NCBI RefSeq assembly: GCF_012034935.1
Contig: NZ_JAATEN010000017.1
Span: 62,001-126,000, forward strand
DNA from: Streptomyces zingiberis
GTDB taxonomy: Bacteria; Actinomycetota; Actinomycetes; Streptomycetales; Streptomycetaceae
Length of the DNA: 64,000 bases
Reading direction: 5' to 3'
Below are positions 18,088 to 27,347 of the stretch, piece after piece. The notes below the pieces were generated by a model. It did not search any database and was not told where the DNA came from. It saw nothing but the letters and a program-made list of their open reading frames with translations. Made by a program: the position numbers and the translations under genes. Within the stretch, counting starts at the first letter, position 1, and each line of letters opens with the position of its first letter.

Positions 18088-19422
18088 TCAGCCGGTCCAC
18101 TCCCGCAGCCGCAGCGGCAGCCCCGAGCCGCCGCCGGGCCCGGTGCGGACGGCGAGGACCTGGTTGACGCCGATGTCGTTGTGCTCGAACGCGATGGCGG
18201 ACGCCGCCATGTAGAGCCGCCACACCCGGGCCCGCCCGGGGGAGACGAGCCGCAGCGCCCGCGGCCACTCGTCCTCCAGCCGGGCCACCCATCCGCGGAG
18301 CGTCAGCGCGTAGTGCTCGCGGATCGCCTCCACGTCCCGCACCTCGAAACCGGCCTCCTCCAGCCGGGACACCGTGGAGCCGAGCGGCGCCAGTTCACCG
18401 TCCGGGAAGACGTAGGCGTCGATGAACGCGTCGATCCGGTACGCCTCCTCGTCGGCGGCCGGGCGGCGGGAGATCTGGTGGTTGAGCAGCCGTCCGCCAG
18501 GGCGCAGCAGGCCGTGGAGGGTCGCGGCGTAGGCGCGGTAACGCTCCGAGCCGACGTGTTCCGCCATCCCGATGGAGGAGATCGCGTCGAAGGGGGCGTC
18601 GCCGACCTCGCGGTAGTCCTGGACGCGGATCTCCACCCGGTCGGTCAGCCCGGCCTCGGCGATCCACTTGCGGGCGTACGCGGCCTGCTCCTGGGAGAGG
18701 GTGATGCCGACGGCGTGCACCCCGTACTCGCGCGCCGCGTGGAGCACCAGCGCGCCCCAGCCGCAGCCCACGTCGAGCAGGCGCATGCCGGGACGGAGCG
18801 CCAGCTTGCGGCAGACCAGGTCGAGCTTGTCCCACTGGGCCTGTTCCAGGTCCGCGCCCTCACTCCAGTAGGCGCAGGAGTAGACCATGGAGGGGCCGAG
18901 CACGAGGGCGTAGAAGTCGTTGCCCACGTCGTAGTGGTGACTGATCGCCTTGCGGTCGCGTCCCAGGCTGTGCCGTCGTCCGGCGCGCGTGCGCCGGTTC
19001 TCCTCCGGCGGCGGGGACGGGGGCAGGGGCAGCCCGGGCCCGGTGAGCCGGATCAGCTCGCGGACGGCGGAGCGGGTGGCGGGGTCCCGGGCCGCGCCCA
19101 CGAGGGCGGCCGGGCGGGCCGGGCGGCCTTTCCCGCCGCTCCCCGCGGTGTTCTCCCCCTCCCAGAGGAGACCGGAGAGACGGCCGAGCCCGTCGTAGAG
19201 GTCGCCCTCGATGTCGAGCTCCCCGGCCACCCACGCGCGGGCCAGGCCCAGTTCGCCCGGCCGCCACAGGACGCGGCGCAGAGCGCGCCGGTGGCGCACG
19301 ACGAAGGTGGGTGTGCCGGCCGGGCCGGCCTCGCTGCCGTCCCAGGCGCGGATCCGTAGCGGGAACGGGGTTCCCAGCAGTTCCCCGGCGAGCGCGGCGA
19401 GCCGGGACGCGGCATCGGCCAT
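18088..19422 (-). CDS. cyclopropane-fatty-acyl-phospholipid synthase family methyltransferase
   Basis: The 444-residue SAM-dependent enzyme has the bacterial CFAS layout. The N-terminal domain (about 1-140) contains RALRRVLWRPGELGLARAWVAGELDIEGDLYDGL. The catalytic domain opens AISHHYDVGNDFYALVLGPSMVYSCAYW, has the SAM-binding RLLDVGCGWGALVLHAA, and continues with SIGMAEHVG. It would methylenate unsaturated acyl chains in membrane phospholipids. Start at ATG 19422 with GGGAGG 8 nt upstream. It shows a His/Arg-rich loop between domains that is longer than usual. Confidence 0.9.
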   Translation of the reverse strand: MADAASRLAALAGELLGTPFPLRIRAWDGSEAGPAGTPTFVVRHRRALRRVLWRPGELGLARAWVAGELDIEGDLYDGLGRLSGLLWEGENTAGSGGKGRPARPAALVGAARDPATRSAVRELIRLTGPGLPLPPSPPPEENRRTRAGRRHSLGRDRKAISHHYDVGNDFYALVLGPSMVYSCAYWSEGADLEQAQWDKLDLVCRKLALRPGMRLLDVGCGWGALVLHAAREYGVHAVGITLSQEQAAYARKWIAEAGLTDRVEIRVQDYREVGDAPFDAISSIGMAEHVGSERYRAYAATLHGLLRPGGRLLNHQISRRPAADEEAYRIDAFIDAYVFPDGELAPLGSTVSRLEEAGFEVRDVEAIREHYALTLRGWVARLEDEWPRALRLVSPGRARVWRLYMAASAIAFEHNDIGVNQVLAVRTGPGGGSGLPLRLREWTG

Positions 19423-19833
19423 GAGCGGTACCTCCCGTGAGCACATGCGGTGGGCGCTGAGGGTCACGGAGCGTGGGCCCCGGGGTCGCGGCACCGGTCA
19501 GCCGGTCGCGCAAAGGGTGCACGGGTGCAGGGGACGCACGGGTCGTCACGCTCCGCCGTCCTACGGAACCACCGGTGCGGCCGGGAAGCACAGTCCCTCG
19601 CCGGACAGAACGGAGGGCAACCGGACCGGCCGACCGGCCGGCCGGAACCGCTCCCCCGGACGGTCCCTCCCGGCCGTCCGCCAGGCAGGGCCCGCCCCGG
19701 CCCGTACCCGCCGCCCCGTCCGGCCGCGGCCACGGCCACGGCACGGCACGGCACAGCACAGCACGGCCGCGGGGTACGCGATACGGGGCAGCGGCCCGGG
19801 CGCCCCGGTGGCGGCCGGCCGGGCCCGGGCAGG

Positions 19834-19877
19834 CCGAAGGGGCGCCCGCCCCACGGATTCGGCGGACGCCCCTTCGG
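19834..19877. terminator. terminator hairpin downstream of ndh
   Basis: CCGAAGGGGCG at 19834-19844 pairs perfectly with CGCCCCTTCGG at 19867-19877. It lies just after the ndh stop in the ndh direction. The remainder of the 487-bp gap 19423-19909 is C-rich low-complexity DNA with no supportable gene. Confidence 0.65.
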
Positions 19878-19909
19878 GCTGCTGCGTTACGGGGCGGTGC
19901 CCCGAGCGG

Positions 19910-21343
19910 TCAGGAGGCCGCTGCCTTCTCGGACTGCTCGGCCTTCCCGGACCCGGCGTTCCCGTGCCGGCCGGCCGGCACGGACCCGGCAGCGGCGGCG
20001 GCCGGAGCCGGGCGGGCCGCCTCGTAGAACTCCTCGCGCGGGTTCTCCATCGCGCCGAGGGAGACGACCTCGCGCTTGAGGAACATCTGGAGGGTCCAGT
20101 CGGCGAAGACCCGGATCTTGCGGTTCCAGGTCGGTACCGCCATGCCGTGGTAGGTGCGGTGGAAGTACCAGGCGGGGCGGCCCTTGAGGCCGATCTTCAG
20201 CCGCTTGCCGAGGCGGATCACCGCGACGCCCTTGTGCAGCCCGAGCCCGGCGACGGCGCCCTTGTTGGCGTGCTTGTACTCGGCCTGCGGGAAGCCGCGC
20301 AGCGCGGCCACCACGTTGTCACCGAGCACCTTGGACTGGCGCAGCGCGTGCTGGGCGCTCGGCGGGCACCAGGCGTTCTCCACCCCGGCTTCGCGCGCGG
20401 CGAGGTCCGGCACCTGGGCGTTGTCGCCCGCGGCCCAGATGTGGCCGCTGCCCTTGACCTGGAGCGTGGCCTCGGTGTCCACGTGGCCCCGCGGGCCGAG
20501 CGGCAGCCCGTAGCGGGCGAGCACCGGGTTCGGCTTGACGCCCGCGGTCCACACGATGGTGGCGGAATCGACCTCCAGGCCGTTCTTCAGCACCACGTGG
20601 CCGTCGACGCAGGACTCCATCGACGTGTTGAGGTAGATCTCCACGCCGCGCTTCTGGAGGTGCTCCCGGCCCCAGGTGCCCAGCTCGGGGCCGACCTCGG
20701 GGAGGATCTTGTCGGCGGCGTCGACCAGGACGAAACGCATGTCCTCGCGCCGGACGTTCGTGTAGTACTTCGCGGCGTCGCGGGCCATGTCCTCGACCTC
20801 GCCGACGGTCTCCGCGCCCGCGAAGCCGCCGCCGACGAAGACGAAGGTCAGCGCCTTGCGGCGGACCGCCTCATCGGTGGTGGAGTCGGCCTTGTCGAGC
20901 TGCTCCAGGACGTGGTTGCGCAGGCCGATGGCCTCCTCCACGCCCTTCATGCCGATGCCCTGCTCGGCCAGGCCGGGGATCGGGAAGGTGCGGGAGACCG
21001 AGCCCAGCGCGACGATCAGGTAGTCGAAGGGCAGCTCGTACGCCTCGCCGACCAGCGGCGTGACGGTGGCGACCTTGCGGTCCTGGTCGATGGAGGAGAC
21101 GCGGCCCGTGAGCACCTCGGCCCGGGGCAGCACGCGTCGCAGCGGGACCACGACGTGGCGCGGGGAGATGCTGCCGGCCGCAGCTTCGGGGAGGAAGGGC
21201 TGGTACGTCATGTACGAGCGGGGGTCGACGACCGTGACGGTCGCCTCGCCGTACCGCATCTTCTTCAGAATGCGGCGCGCCGCGTACAGGCCGACGTAAC
21301 CGCCGCCTACAACGAGGATCCGTGGACGCTCCGTGGTGCTCAT
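19910..21343 (-). CDS. ndh: type II NADH dehydrogenase
   Basis: The 477-residue flavoprotein oxidises NADH and passes electrons to menaquinone without proton pumping. The N-terminal FAD-binding motif is ILVVGGGYVGLYAARRI and the second Rossmann motif is FVFVGGGFAGAETVGEVEDMA. The IWAAGDNA segment is the FAD-ribityl contact and AWCPPSAQHALRQ is typical of NDH-2. A C-terminal amphipathic membrane-binding region (RVFADWTLQMFLKREV) is present, followed by an Ala/Gly-rich tail. Start ATG 21343. It has a long 5' region containing a probable Rex operator. Confidence 0.93.
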   Translation of the reverse strand: MSTTERPRILVVGGGYVGLYAARRILKKMRYGEATVTVVDPRSYMTYQPFLPEAAAGSISPRHVVVPLRRVLPRAEVLTGRVSSIDQDRKVATVTPLVGEAYELPFDYLIVALGSVSRTFPIPGLAEQGIGMKGVEEAIGLRNHVLEQLDKADSTTDEAVRRKALTFVFVGGGFAGAETVGEVEDMARDAAKYYTNVRREDMRFVLVDAADKILPEVGPELGTWGREHLQKRGVEIYLNTSMESCVDGHVVLKNGLEVDSATIVWTAGVKPNPVLARYGLPLGPRGHVDTEATLQVKGSGHIWAAGDNAQVPDLAAREAGVENAWCPPSAQHALRQSKVLGDNVVAALRGFPQAEYKHANKGAVAGLGLHKGVAVIRLGKRLKIGLKGRPAWYFHRTYHGMAVPTWNRKIRVFADWTLQMFLKREVVSLGAMENPREEFYEAARPAPAAAAAGSVPAGRHGNAGSGKAEQSEKAAAS

Positions 21344-21646
21344 GCTTCGAGTATCCAGCACGCCCCCAGGGGGGTTCGTGCGACCCTTCACAAGCACTTC
21401 CCAGGACCGTGCTACACTCCGCCGACCTGTCGGCGCCCGGCCGGTGCCGTGACCGGCCCGCCGGCCCCCTCTCCCCCTCCACACCGCCGCTGAGCTGCGG
21501 TTGTCGGGTACACAGCGAGTGGACCGCGCCGGCCGGGTTTCCCCGGCGCCGATCGGCCCCCCGGGCCGGATTCGGCGTCGGCCGCACATTCCGGGCCGTC
21601 TCCCCCGCCCGTCACCCCTTCAGGGGCCTGAACGGCCACTTTTTCA

Positions 21647-21662
21647 TGTGAAGAGTTTCACG
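21647..21662. promoter_or_regulatory. probable Rex (redox) operator in the ndh upstream region
   Basis: The dyad TGTGAAGAGTTTCACG matches the S. coelicolor Rex consensus TGTGAANNNNTTCACA at all but the last conserved base. Rex senses the NADH/NAD+ ratio and, from established work, controls respiratory genes including ndh in Streptomyces. The site is about 300 bp upstream of the ndh start in the 515-bp gap 21344-21858, where I see no gene. This fits a promoter distant from the start codon. Confidence 0.6.
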
Positions 21663-21858
21663 AACCCCGTTCCGGCACCCCGCGCGCCGCCCGCGCGGAG
21701 GCCCCGGAACCCCGCTCACCCGACGACTCCGCCGCTCAGGCGAGCCGCCATCCCGGGGGTCCACCCGTCCACCCGGGCTCCGGCCACGCCGGGTGAACGC
21801 GCCGTCCCGGCCGCCGAGGTGGACGCCCGGCGGGACGTGTACCGCAACCTGTAGGCGG

Positions 21859-22845
21859 TCAGGCCAGAGACCAGGCGATGCCGTCGAGGATGTCGTGTTC
21901 GCTGACGACGACCTCCGCCGCGCCGGTCCGCTCCATGATCGACAGCAGCACCAGGGCGCCCGCGGCGATCACGTCCACCCGGCCCGGGTGCATCACCGGG
22001 AGCGCGGCGCGCTCCGCGTGGGTCGAGCGCAGCAGCCGCTCGGTGACCTCGCGGACCCGCGCGACGGGGATCCGGGCGTGGTGGATGGCGCGCGGGTCGT
22101 ACTCCGGCAGTCCCAGGGCAATCCCGGCGACGGTGGTGACCGAGCCCGCCAGCCCCACCAGCGTGCGGGCCTCCCGCAGCGGGACGGTCTCCTCGGCCAG
22201 GTCCAGCGCGGCGGCGATGTCGGCCCGGATCGCCGCGATCCGCTCCGGGGGAGGCGGGTCCGCGACCTCGCCGTCCCGGGTCAGGTGGCGCTCGGTCAGG
22301 CGGACGCAGCCGATGTCCACCGAGCGCGCGGCGCGCACCCCGGCGTCCCCCAGGACGCATTCGGTGGAGCCGCCGCCGATGTCCACCACCAGGTACGGGG
22401 TGTCCAGGTCGGCCCGCCCGGCCAGGTCGCGGGTGGCCCCGGTGAAGGAGAGCGCGGCCTCCCGGTCGCCCGTGATCACCTGGGGCTCCACACCGAGGAT
22501 CTCCCGGACGCCGCGGGTGAACTCCTCGCGGTTCTCCGCGTCCCGGGTGGCGGAGGTGGCGACGAAGCCGACGCGCGCGGCGCCGAGGGAGCGGATGACC
22601 TCCGCGTACTCCCGGCAGGCGGCGAAGGTGCGCTCCAGCGCCTCGGGGGCGAGCCGGCCGGTGCGGTCCACGCCCTGCCCGAGGCGGACGATGGTCATGC
22701 GCCGGTCCAGGTCGGTGAGGGTACCGGTGGCCGGGTCGACGTCGGCGACCAGCAGCCGGATGGAGTTGGTGCCGCAGTCGACGGCGGCCACCCGGGTGGG
22801 CGCGGAGACGGCCTGGCCGGCCGCCGCGGCACGCGTGCCGGTCAT
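21859..22845 (-). CDS. Ppx/GppA family exopolyphosphatase
   Basis: The 328-residue ASKHA-fold phosphatase has the family opening VAAVDCGTNSIRLLVADVD, the phosphate-1 motif. The middle PYLVVDIGGGSTECVLGD is phosphate-2. The segment LVGLAGSVTTVAGIALGLPEYDP and the end VSEHDILDGIAWSLA are typical. It hydrolyses polyphosphate and/or pppGpp. The ATG overlaps the stop of the DUF501 gene by ATGA (22842-22845), so it is the last gene of a coupled unit downstream of eno and ftsB. Confidence 0.93.
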   Translation of the reverse strand: MTGTRAAAAGQAVSAPTRVAAVDCGTNSIRLLVADVDPATGTLTDLDRRMTIVRLGQGVDRTGRLAPEALERTFAACREYAEVIRSLGAARVGFVATSATRDAENREEFTRGVREILGVEPQVITGDREAALSFTGATRDLAGRADLDTPYLVVDIGGGSTECVLGDAGVRAARSVDIGCVRLTERHLTRDGEVADPPPPERIAAIRADIAAALDLAEETVPLREARTLVGLAGSVTTVAGIALGLPEYDPRAIHHARIPVARVREVTERLLRSTHAERAALPVMHPGRVDVIAAGALVLLSIMERTGAAEVVVSEHDILDGIAWSLA

Positions 22846-23462
22846 CGGGGGTCACCTCCCGCCGGCGCGGCGGGAGCCGCCGGGGCCGCAGGAGCCGCCG
22901 GGTCCCCGGGGGCGTCCACGGCGGCGCCGCCCGGCTCCCCCGCCGGGTCGCAGGCGCTCACGCACGGGCCCTTGCGCCACCACTCGGGGAGCATCGCCAG
23001 CGCCTCGTCCCCCAGCGGGTTGACCCCGGGGCCCGCCGCGAGGGAGTGCGCGACCAGCACGTGCAGGCACTTCACCCGGTCCGGCATCCCGCCGGCGCTG
23101 GGGAAGCCGGGCAGCACCCCGACCGCGTCCCGGCGGGCGATGTAGTCCTCGTGCGCGGCGCGGTAGGCGGCGGCCAGCTCCGCGTCCTGAGCGAGCCGGG
23201 CCGTCATCTCCTTCATCACGCCCCCGGCCTCCAGGGTGCCGATCGCCGAGGCCGCGCGAGGGCAGGTCAGGTAGTAGAGCGTGGGGAACGGGGTGCCGTC
23301 CTCCAGCCGGGGCGCCGTCTCGACCACGTCCGGCTGCCCGCAGGGGCAGCGGTGGGCGATGGCGCGCAGGCCCCGCGGGGGACGGCCGAGCTGCTCCCGG
23401 AAGGCCGCGATGTCCGCCTCGGTGGGCGGGGTGGGGTCGGTCTGCGGAGGGGGCGTGTCCAT
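22842..23462 (-). CDS. DUF501 domain protein
   Basis: The 206-residue protein carries the DUF501 domain: DIAAFREQLGRPPRGLRAIAHRCPCGQPDVVETAPRLEDGTPFPTLYYLTCP. Two cysteines sit in the HRCPCGQP motif and a third in TCPRA. A YIARRDAVGVLPGFPSAGGMPDRVKCLHVLVAHSLA segment follows. The C-terminal 40 residues are a Pro/Ala repeat. The function of DUF501 is unknown. It is conserved between ftsB/divIC and ppx in actinobacteria, which is what is seen here. Confidence 0.93.
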   Translation of the reverse strand: MDTPPPQTDPTPPTEADIAAFREQLGRPPRGLRAIAHRCPCGQPDVVETAPRLEDGTPFPTLYYLTCPRAASAIGTLEAGGVMKEMTARLAQDAELAAAYRAAHEDYIARRDAVGVLPGFPSAGGMPDRVKCLHVLVAHSLAAGPGVNPLGDEALAMLPEWWRKGPCVSACDPAGEPGGAAVDAPGDPAAPAAPAAPAAPAGGDPR

Positions 23463-23569
23463 GCCTGTGCGGATCTCTCCGGTGTCGGTTCGGATGGTTA
23501 CGGGACGGTGCGGGGGCGGGCGGCGCGGGCCGCCGGGGGAAGGGGCTCGGGAGCGGCCGCCCGGCTGCC

Positions 23570-24118
23570 TCAGCCGCCGGCGTCCGACCGGTCGACGTCC
23601 CGCCACAGCTCCTCGTACCAGGGGCGGGCGGGCGCGCTGTCCCCGGGCCGGGGCGGGCCGTAGGCCCCTTCGCCGCTGTCGGCCCCGTCGGAGCCGTCGG
23701 CGCCCGCGCCGTCCTCGGCGGTACGCGGCACGACGTAGCCGGTCTCGCCGGGGCGGACGTAGTGCAGCCGCTCCCGGAGCTGCCGCTCGGCGAAGGCGTC
23801 GTCCTGCCAGCGGGCCTTGAGGTCGCGCAGTTCCTCGACCGCCGCGCGCGCCTCCTCGGTGCGGCGCTGCTGCTCGGCGATCTCCGACCGCATCTCGACC
23901 CACTGCCGCATCGGATAGGCGAGCGCCACCACCAGCGAGCACACGACGAGGGTGAGCAGCGCCGCGCGCCCGGTGAGCCGGTTGCGGCGCTGCGGCCGGG
24001 CCCGGTAGACGCGGGCGGCCGCCTGCTCGCCCAGGGCCTTCAGCCGGGTCGTGGTGGACACGGCGGCCGACCTCGCCGATCCCCTGGCGGGGACTTTCCT
24101 GTCACGCTCCGGGGCCAT
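23570..24118 (-). CDS. FtsB/DivIC-family septum formation initiator
   Basis: The 182-residue bitopic protein has a basic cytoplasmic N-terminus (RLKALGEQAAARVYRARPQRRNRLTGR), one transmembrane helix (AALLTLVVCSLVVALAYPMRQWVEM) and an extracytoplasmic coiled coil (RSEIAEQQRRTEEARAAVEELRDLKARWQDDAFAERQLRERLHYVRPGETGYVV). This is the FtsB/DivIC pattern including the terminal LHYVRPGE motif. It recruits the FtsQ-FtsL division subcomplex. An acidic disordered tail follows. It lies between eno and DUF501 in the same direction. Confidence 0.92.
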   Translation of the reverse strand: MAPERDRKVPARGSARSAAVSTTTRLKALGEQAAARVYRARPQRRNRLTGRAALLTLVVCSLVVALAYPMRQWVEMRSEIAEQQRRTEEARAAVEELRDLKARWQDDAFAERQLRERLHYVRPGETGYVVPRTAEDGAGADGSDGADSGEGAYGPPRPGDSAPARPWYEELWRDVDRSDAGG

Positions 24119-24140
24119 CGGCGGCCGGCCTCCTCATCGT

Positions 24141-24200
24141 GACTCATCGCGGCTCGTCATGACTCGCCGCGGCTCGTCGTGGCTCGTCGTGGCTCGTCGG
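24141..24200. repeat. six 10-bp degenerate tandem repeats between eno and ftsB
   Basis: Six consecutive 10-mers vary around GGCTCGTCGT, two of them identical. They fill much of the eno-ftsB gap (24119-24274). They may be replication slippage; no function is evident. Confidence 0.7.
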
Positions 24201-24274
24201 CCGTTGCGCCGTCCCCGGCCACGGTACGGGACCGGGCCGGGGACGAGGCGTCCGGCGGGACCGCCGGGCGGGGG

Positions 24275-25555
24275 TCAGCGGCCGAAGCGCGGGAACGCGG
24301 AGCGGCCGGCGTACACCGCGGCGTCGTCGAGGATCTCCTCGATGCGCAGCAGCTGGTTGTACTTGGCGACCCGCTCGGAGCGGGCGGGGGCGCCGGTCTT
24401 GATCTGGCCGCAGTTGGTGGCGACGGCGAGGTCGGCGATGGTGACGTCCTCGGTCTCACCGGAGCGGTGCGACATCATGCACTTGTAGCCGCTGCGCTGG
24501 GCCAGCTCGACGGCGTCCAGGGTCTCCGTCAGCGAACCGATCTGGTTGACCTTCACCAGCAGGGCGTTGGCCGTGGCGCTGTCGATGCCGCGGGAGAGCC
24601 GCTCCGGGTTGGTGACGAACAGGTCGTCCCCGACGATCTGCACCTTGGCGCCGAGCTGGTCGGTGAGGGCCTTCCAGCCCTCCCAGTCCTCCTCGTCCAG
24701 CGGGTCCTCGATGGAGACCAGCGGGTACGCCTCGACCAGCTCGGCGTAGTAGGCGGTCAGCTCGGCGGCGGAGAGGGACTTGCCCTCGAAGGTGTAGGCG
24801 CCGTCCTGGTGGAACTCGGTGGCGGCGACGTCCAGGGCGAGGGCGATGTCCTGGCCGGGCTCGTAGCCGGCCTTGCGGATGGCCTCGACGATGAGGTCCA
24901 GCGCCTCCCGGTTGGAGCCGAGGTTCGGCGCGAAGCCGCCCTCGTCGCCCAGACCGGTGGAGAGGCCGCGCTCCTTCAGGACGCTCTTGAGGGTGTGGTA
25001 GACCTCGGCGCCCCAGCGGACGGCCTCGGAGAAGGACTCCGCGCCGATGGGGGCGATCATGAACTCCTGGATGTCCACGTTGGAGTCGGCGTGCGAGCCG
25101 CCGTTCAGGATGTTCATCATCGGGACGGGCAGCAGGTGGGCGTTCGGGCCGCCGAGGTAACGGAAGAGCGGCAGGTCGGACGCCTCGGAGGCGGCGTGCG
25201 CCACGGCGAGCGAGACGCCGAGGATGGCGTTGGCGCCGAGGGAGGACTTGTCCGGGGTGGCGTCCAGGTCGAACATCGCCTGGTCGATCAGCCGCTGCTC
25301 GGTGGCGTCGTAGCCGACCAGCTCCGGGCCGATCTGCTCGATGACCGCGAGGACGGCCTTCTCCACACCCTTGCCGCCGTAGCGGTTCTTGTCGCCGTCA
25401 CGGAGCTCCAGGGCCTCGAAGGCGCCGGTGGAGGCACCCGAGGGCACGGCGGCACGGCCGGTGCTGCCGTCGTCGAGGCCGACCTCGACCTCGACCGTTG
25501 GGTTGCCTCGCGAGTCGAGGATCTCGCGGGCTACGACGACGTCGATGGACGGCAC
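24275..25555 (-). CDS. eno: enolase
   Basis: The 426-residue enzyme converts 2-phosphoglycerate to phosphoenolpyruvate. The opening VPSIDVVVAREILDSRGNPTVEVEVGLDDGS, the SGASTGAFEALELRDGD loop, the Mg ligand region SIEDPLDEEDW and the signature LLVKVNQIGSLTETLDAV with SHRSGETED are all intact. The start is the GTG at 25555: AAGGAG sits 6 nt before it, whereas the in-frame ATG at 25561 would have almost no spacing. It is the likely first gene of an eno-ftsB-DUF501-ppx unit. Confidence 0.97.
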   Translation of the reverse strand: MPSIDVVVAREILDSRGNPTVEVEVGLDDGSTGRAAVPSGASTGAFEALELRDGDKNRYGGKGVEKAVLAVIEQIGPELVGYDATEQRLIDQAMFDLDATPDKSSLGANAILGVSLAVAHAASEASDLPLFRYLGGPNAHLLPVPMMNILNGGSHADSNVDIQEFMIAPIGAESFSEAVRWGAEVYHTLKSVLKERGLSTGLGDEGGFAPNLGSNREALDLIVEAIRKAGYEPGQDIALALDVAATEFHQDGAYTFEGKSLSAAELTAYYAELVEAYPLVSIEDPLDEEDWEGWKALTDQLGAKVQIVGDDLFVTNPERLSRGIDSATANALLVKVNQIGSLTETLDAVELAQRSGYKCMMSHRSGETEDVTIADLAVATNCGQIKTGAPARSERVAKYNQLLRIEEILDDAAVYAGRSAFPRFGR

Positions 25556-25962
25556 GAGCATCTCCTTCTGGGAATGTGACGCTGGGCGCAGTGGTTCTCC
25601 GCCGCGCTGGCGGCGCTGCGGCACGAGCCTAACGGGCCGGGCGGCCCGGGCCGTCCGCACGCCCGTCCGGCGAGACGACATATCCCTGGATATCCCCGGA
25701 AATTCCCGCGATTCGCCCGGCGGCCCCGCGATCCCCGCGCCCCTGCCCGGACGGGAGGGACGGGAGGGGCCGCCCGGCCCCGGGAACCGCGCCCCACACC
25801 TGCGGCCCGGAGCGCCCCGGAGGGCACGCCGGGCCGCTGGGGTGGCGGCGGTGTGGCGGCGGCGGTTGGCGCCGCCGCCCGGTGCCGGTGGGGCCGGCCT
25901 GCCGCCCTCCGGCCGTACGGCGCGCGAGGCGCGGGGCCCGCCCGCCGTACGGCGCCGCCGGG

Positions 25963-26754
25963 TCAGCTCAGGCGCAGGAGCTGCCCCGGGTAGATGAGAT
26001 CCGGGGAGTCGATCTTGTCCCGGTTGAGGCGGTAGAGCGTCTGCCAGCCGCCCTTCAGATCGAAGGCCTCGGCGATCTCGGAGAGGGTGTCCCCCTCCAC
26101 GACCTCGTACTTGCCCTTCACCAGCTTGGGCGCGGGCTTCTCGGCGGCTGCCGCGGCCTTGCCGGCTTTCGCGGTTCCACCGGCTTCACCGGCCTGCGCG
26201 GCGGACCCGCCCGGCTCCCGGCCCGCCGTCACCCCCGCGCGCCCCGGGCCGGACCCCTCACCGGCCTGCCCCTTCGGGTCCGGTGCGCGACCGGCCCGGT
26301 CCGGGCGGGCCGCCTCGTCCCGTTCGCCCGCGCCGAGCCCGCTGAGCGGGGCCACCGCGGCGGGCGCGCCGCCCGCCTTCAGGCCGCCCGCTCCGGCGCA
26401 GGTCCAGGCGCCCGGCCCTTGCAGGGCGAGCAGCCGCTCGGCCGCGGCGATCTGTTCCTCCTTGGTGGCCAGGTCGGCGCGCGGCGCGTACGTCAGTCCC
26501 CCGGCCGCCTTCCAGCTCGACTGCTTGAACTGGAGCCCTCCGAAGTGGCCGTTGCCGGTGTTGATGTCCCAGCGCCCACCGGACTCGCAGCGGGCGACGG
26601 CCTCCCAGGTGTCCACGGAGGCGGCGGAGGCGGAGTCGGAGGGGATGACGAGCGGCATGGCCGCGGCGGTGCCGGCGGCGCCGGCGAACGTGACGATACG
26701 ACGTGACTTGGGCGGAGCGGGGCGCCGATGCCTGCCCTTGGCGGTACGCAGCAT
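25963..26754 (-). CDS. rpfA: resuscitation-promoting factor with C-terminal LysM
   Basis: The 263-residue secreted muralytic enzyme has a basic N-terminus and signal peptide (IVTFAGAAGTAAAMPLVIPSDSASA). The Rpf domain follows: TWEAVARCESGGRWDINTGNGHFGGLQFKQSSWKAAGG, including the catalytic Glu in CESGG. A long Ala/Gly/Pro linker leads to a C-terminal LysM (KYEVVEGDTLSEIAEAFDLKGGWQTLYRLNRDKIDSPDLIYPGQLLRL). It cleaves peptidoglycan and promotes germination. The gene is preceded by a c-di-AMP riboswitch-like leader, as described for Streptomyces rpfA. The symbol rests on that context. Confidence 0.9.
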   Translation of the reverse strand: MLRTAKGRHRRPAPPKSRRIVTFAGAAGTAAAMPLVIPSDSASAASVDTWEAVARCESGGRWDINTGNGHFGGLQFKQSSWKAAGGLTYAPRADLATKEEQIAAAERLLALQGPGAWTCAGAGGLKAGGAPAAVAPLSGLGAGERDEAARPDRAGRAPDPKGQAGEGSGPGRAGVTAGREPGGSAAQAGEAGGTAKAGKAAAAAEKPAPKLVKGKYEVVEGDTLSEIAEAFDLKGGWQTLYRLNRDKIDSPDLIYPGQLLRLS

Positions 26755-26764
26755 GAAACGTCTC

Positions 26765-26965
26765 TCTCACCGACGCCTGCGAGGTGAGCTGTCGGGTTCG
26801 GGCTGTGAGCGGCCCTGCCGAGTGCTCCCGCACTGGGCTTCACCCCAAGCCGGTCGGCCGCCGTGCGGTCCTCCCGGCACTTACCTGGGTCCCCCGCTCC
26901 TGCCTGCGGCGCTTGCGCGGCGACTGCCCGCCGACCACCGGCAGGACTCGGCGTGATGGTCGGCG
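26765..26965 (-). ncRNA. ydaO/yuaA-type c-di-AMP riboswitch in the rpf leader
   Basis: Reading the minus strand, the leader contains the conserved blocks of this class in order: a GCGGGGGACCCAGGTAAGTG element, GGCTTGGGGTGAAGCC, and near the 3' side CCCGAACCCGACAGCTCACC followed by CGCAGGC and a GGTGAGAGAG ribosome-binding region. This class binds c-di-AMP and, for Streptomyces rpf genes, is reported to repress expression when the signal is high. Exact ends are approximate. Confidence 0.85.
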
Positions 26966-27347
26966 GCGCCCGCCGGGGGGCGAGCGATAAGACGTTAAGC
27001 ACATCAGGACAGGTGTGACAAAAACCGACATGCCGTCACGTTGGGCCAATACGGTTCGTCTTCGGCTCTCCCCCTCGCCGTCTGCGCAGGTGGGAACCGG
27101 GGAGGCGGAACGGGGCGCCCGAGGCGGCCGGTTCATCCGATGAGACGTACGACGGGGCTGCCAGGAGCGCCCGGGCGATCCCGTGCGGTGCCGTGGCGGC
27201 GGGTGAAGTCCCGCCCGGGCGGCGGCCCTTCCCGATGCCGGCGCATGACGGGGCCGGGGCCGTCGGCTCGTGTCCCGCGCGGAAACGGTGGGTGGGGCGC
27301 CTGCCGCCGCACCCCTGGGGCCCACGGCGGCGGCAGGGCGCCGGGCG

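Noticed and set aside
19423..19909. Genes between the methyltransferase and ndh
   Set aside because: All open frames there are Pro/Arg/Gly-rich and mutually overlapping on both strands; only the terminator is supportable.
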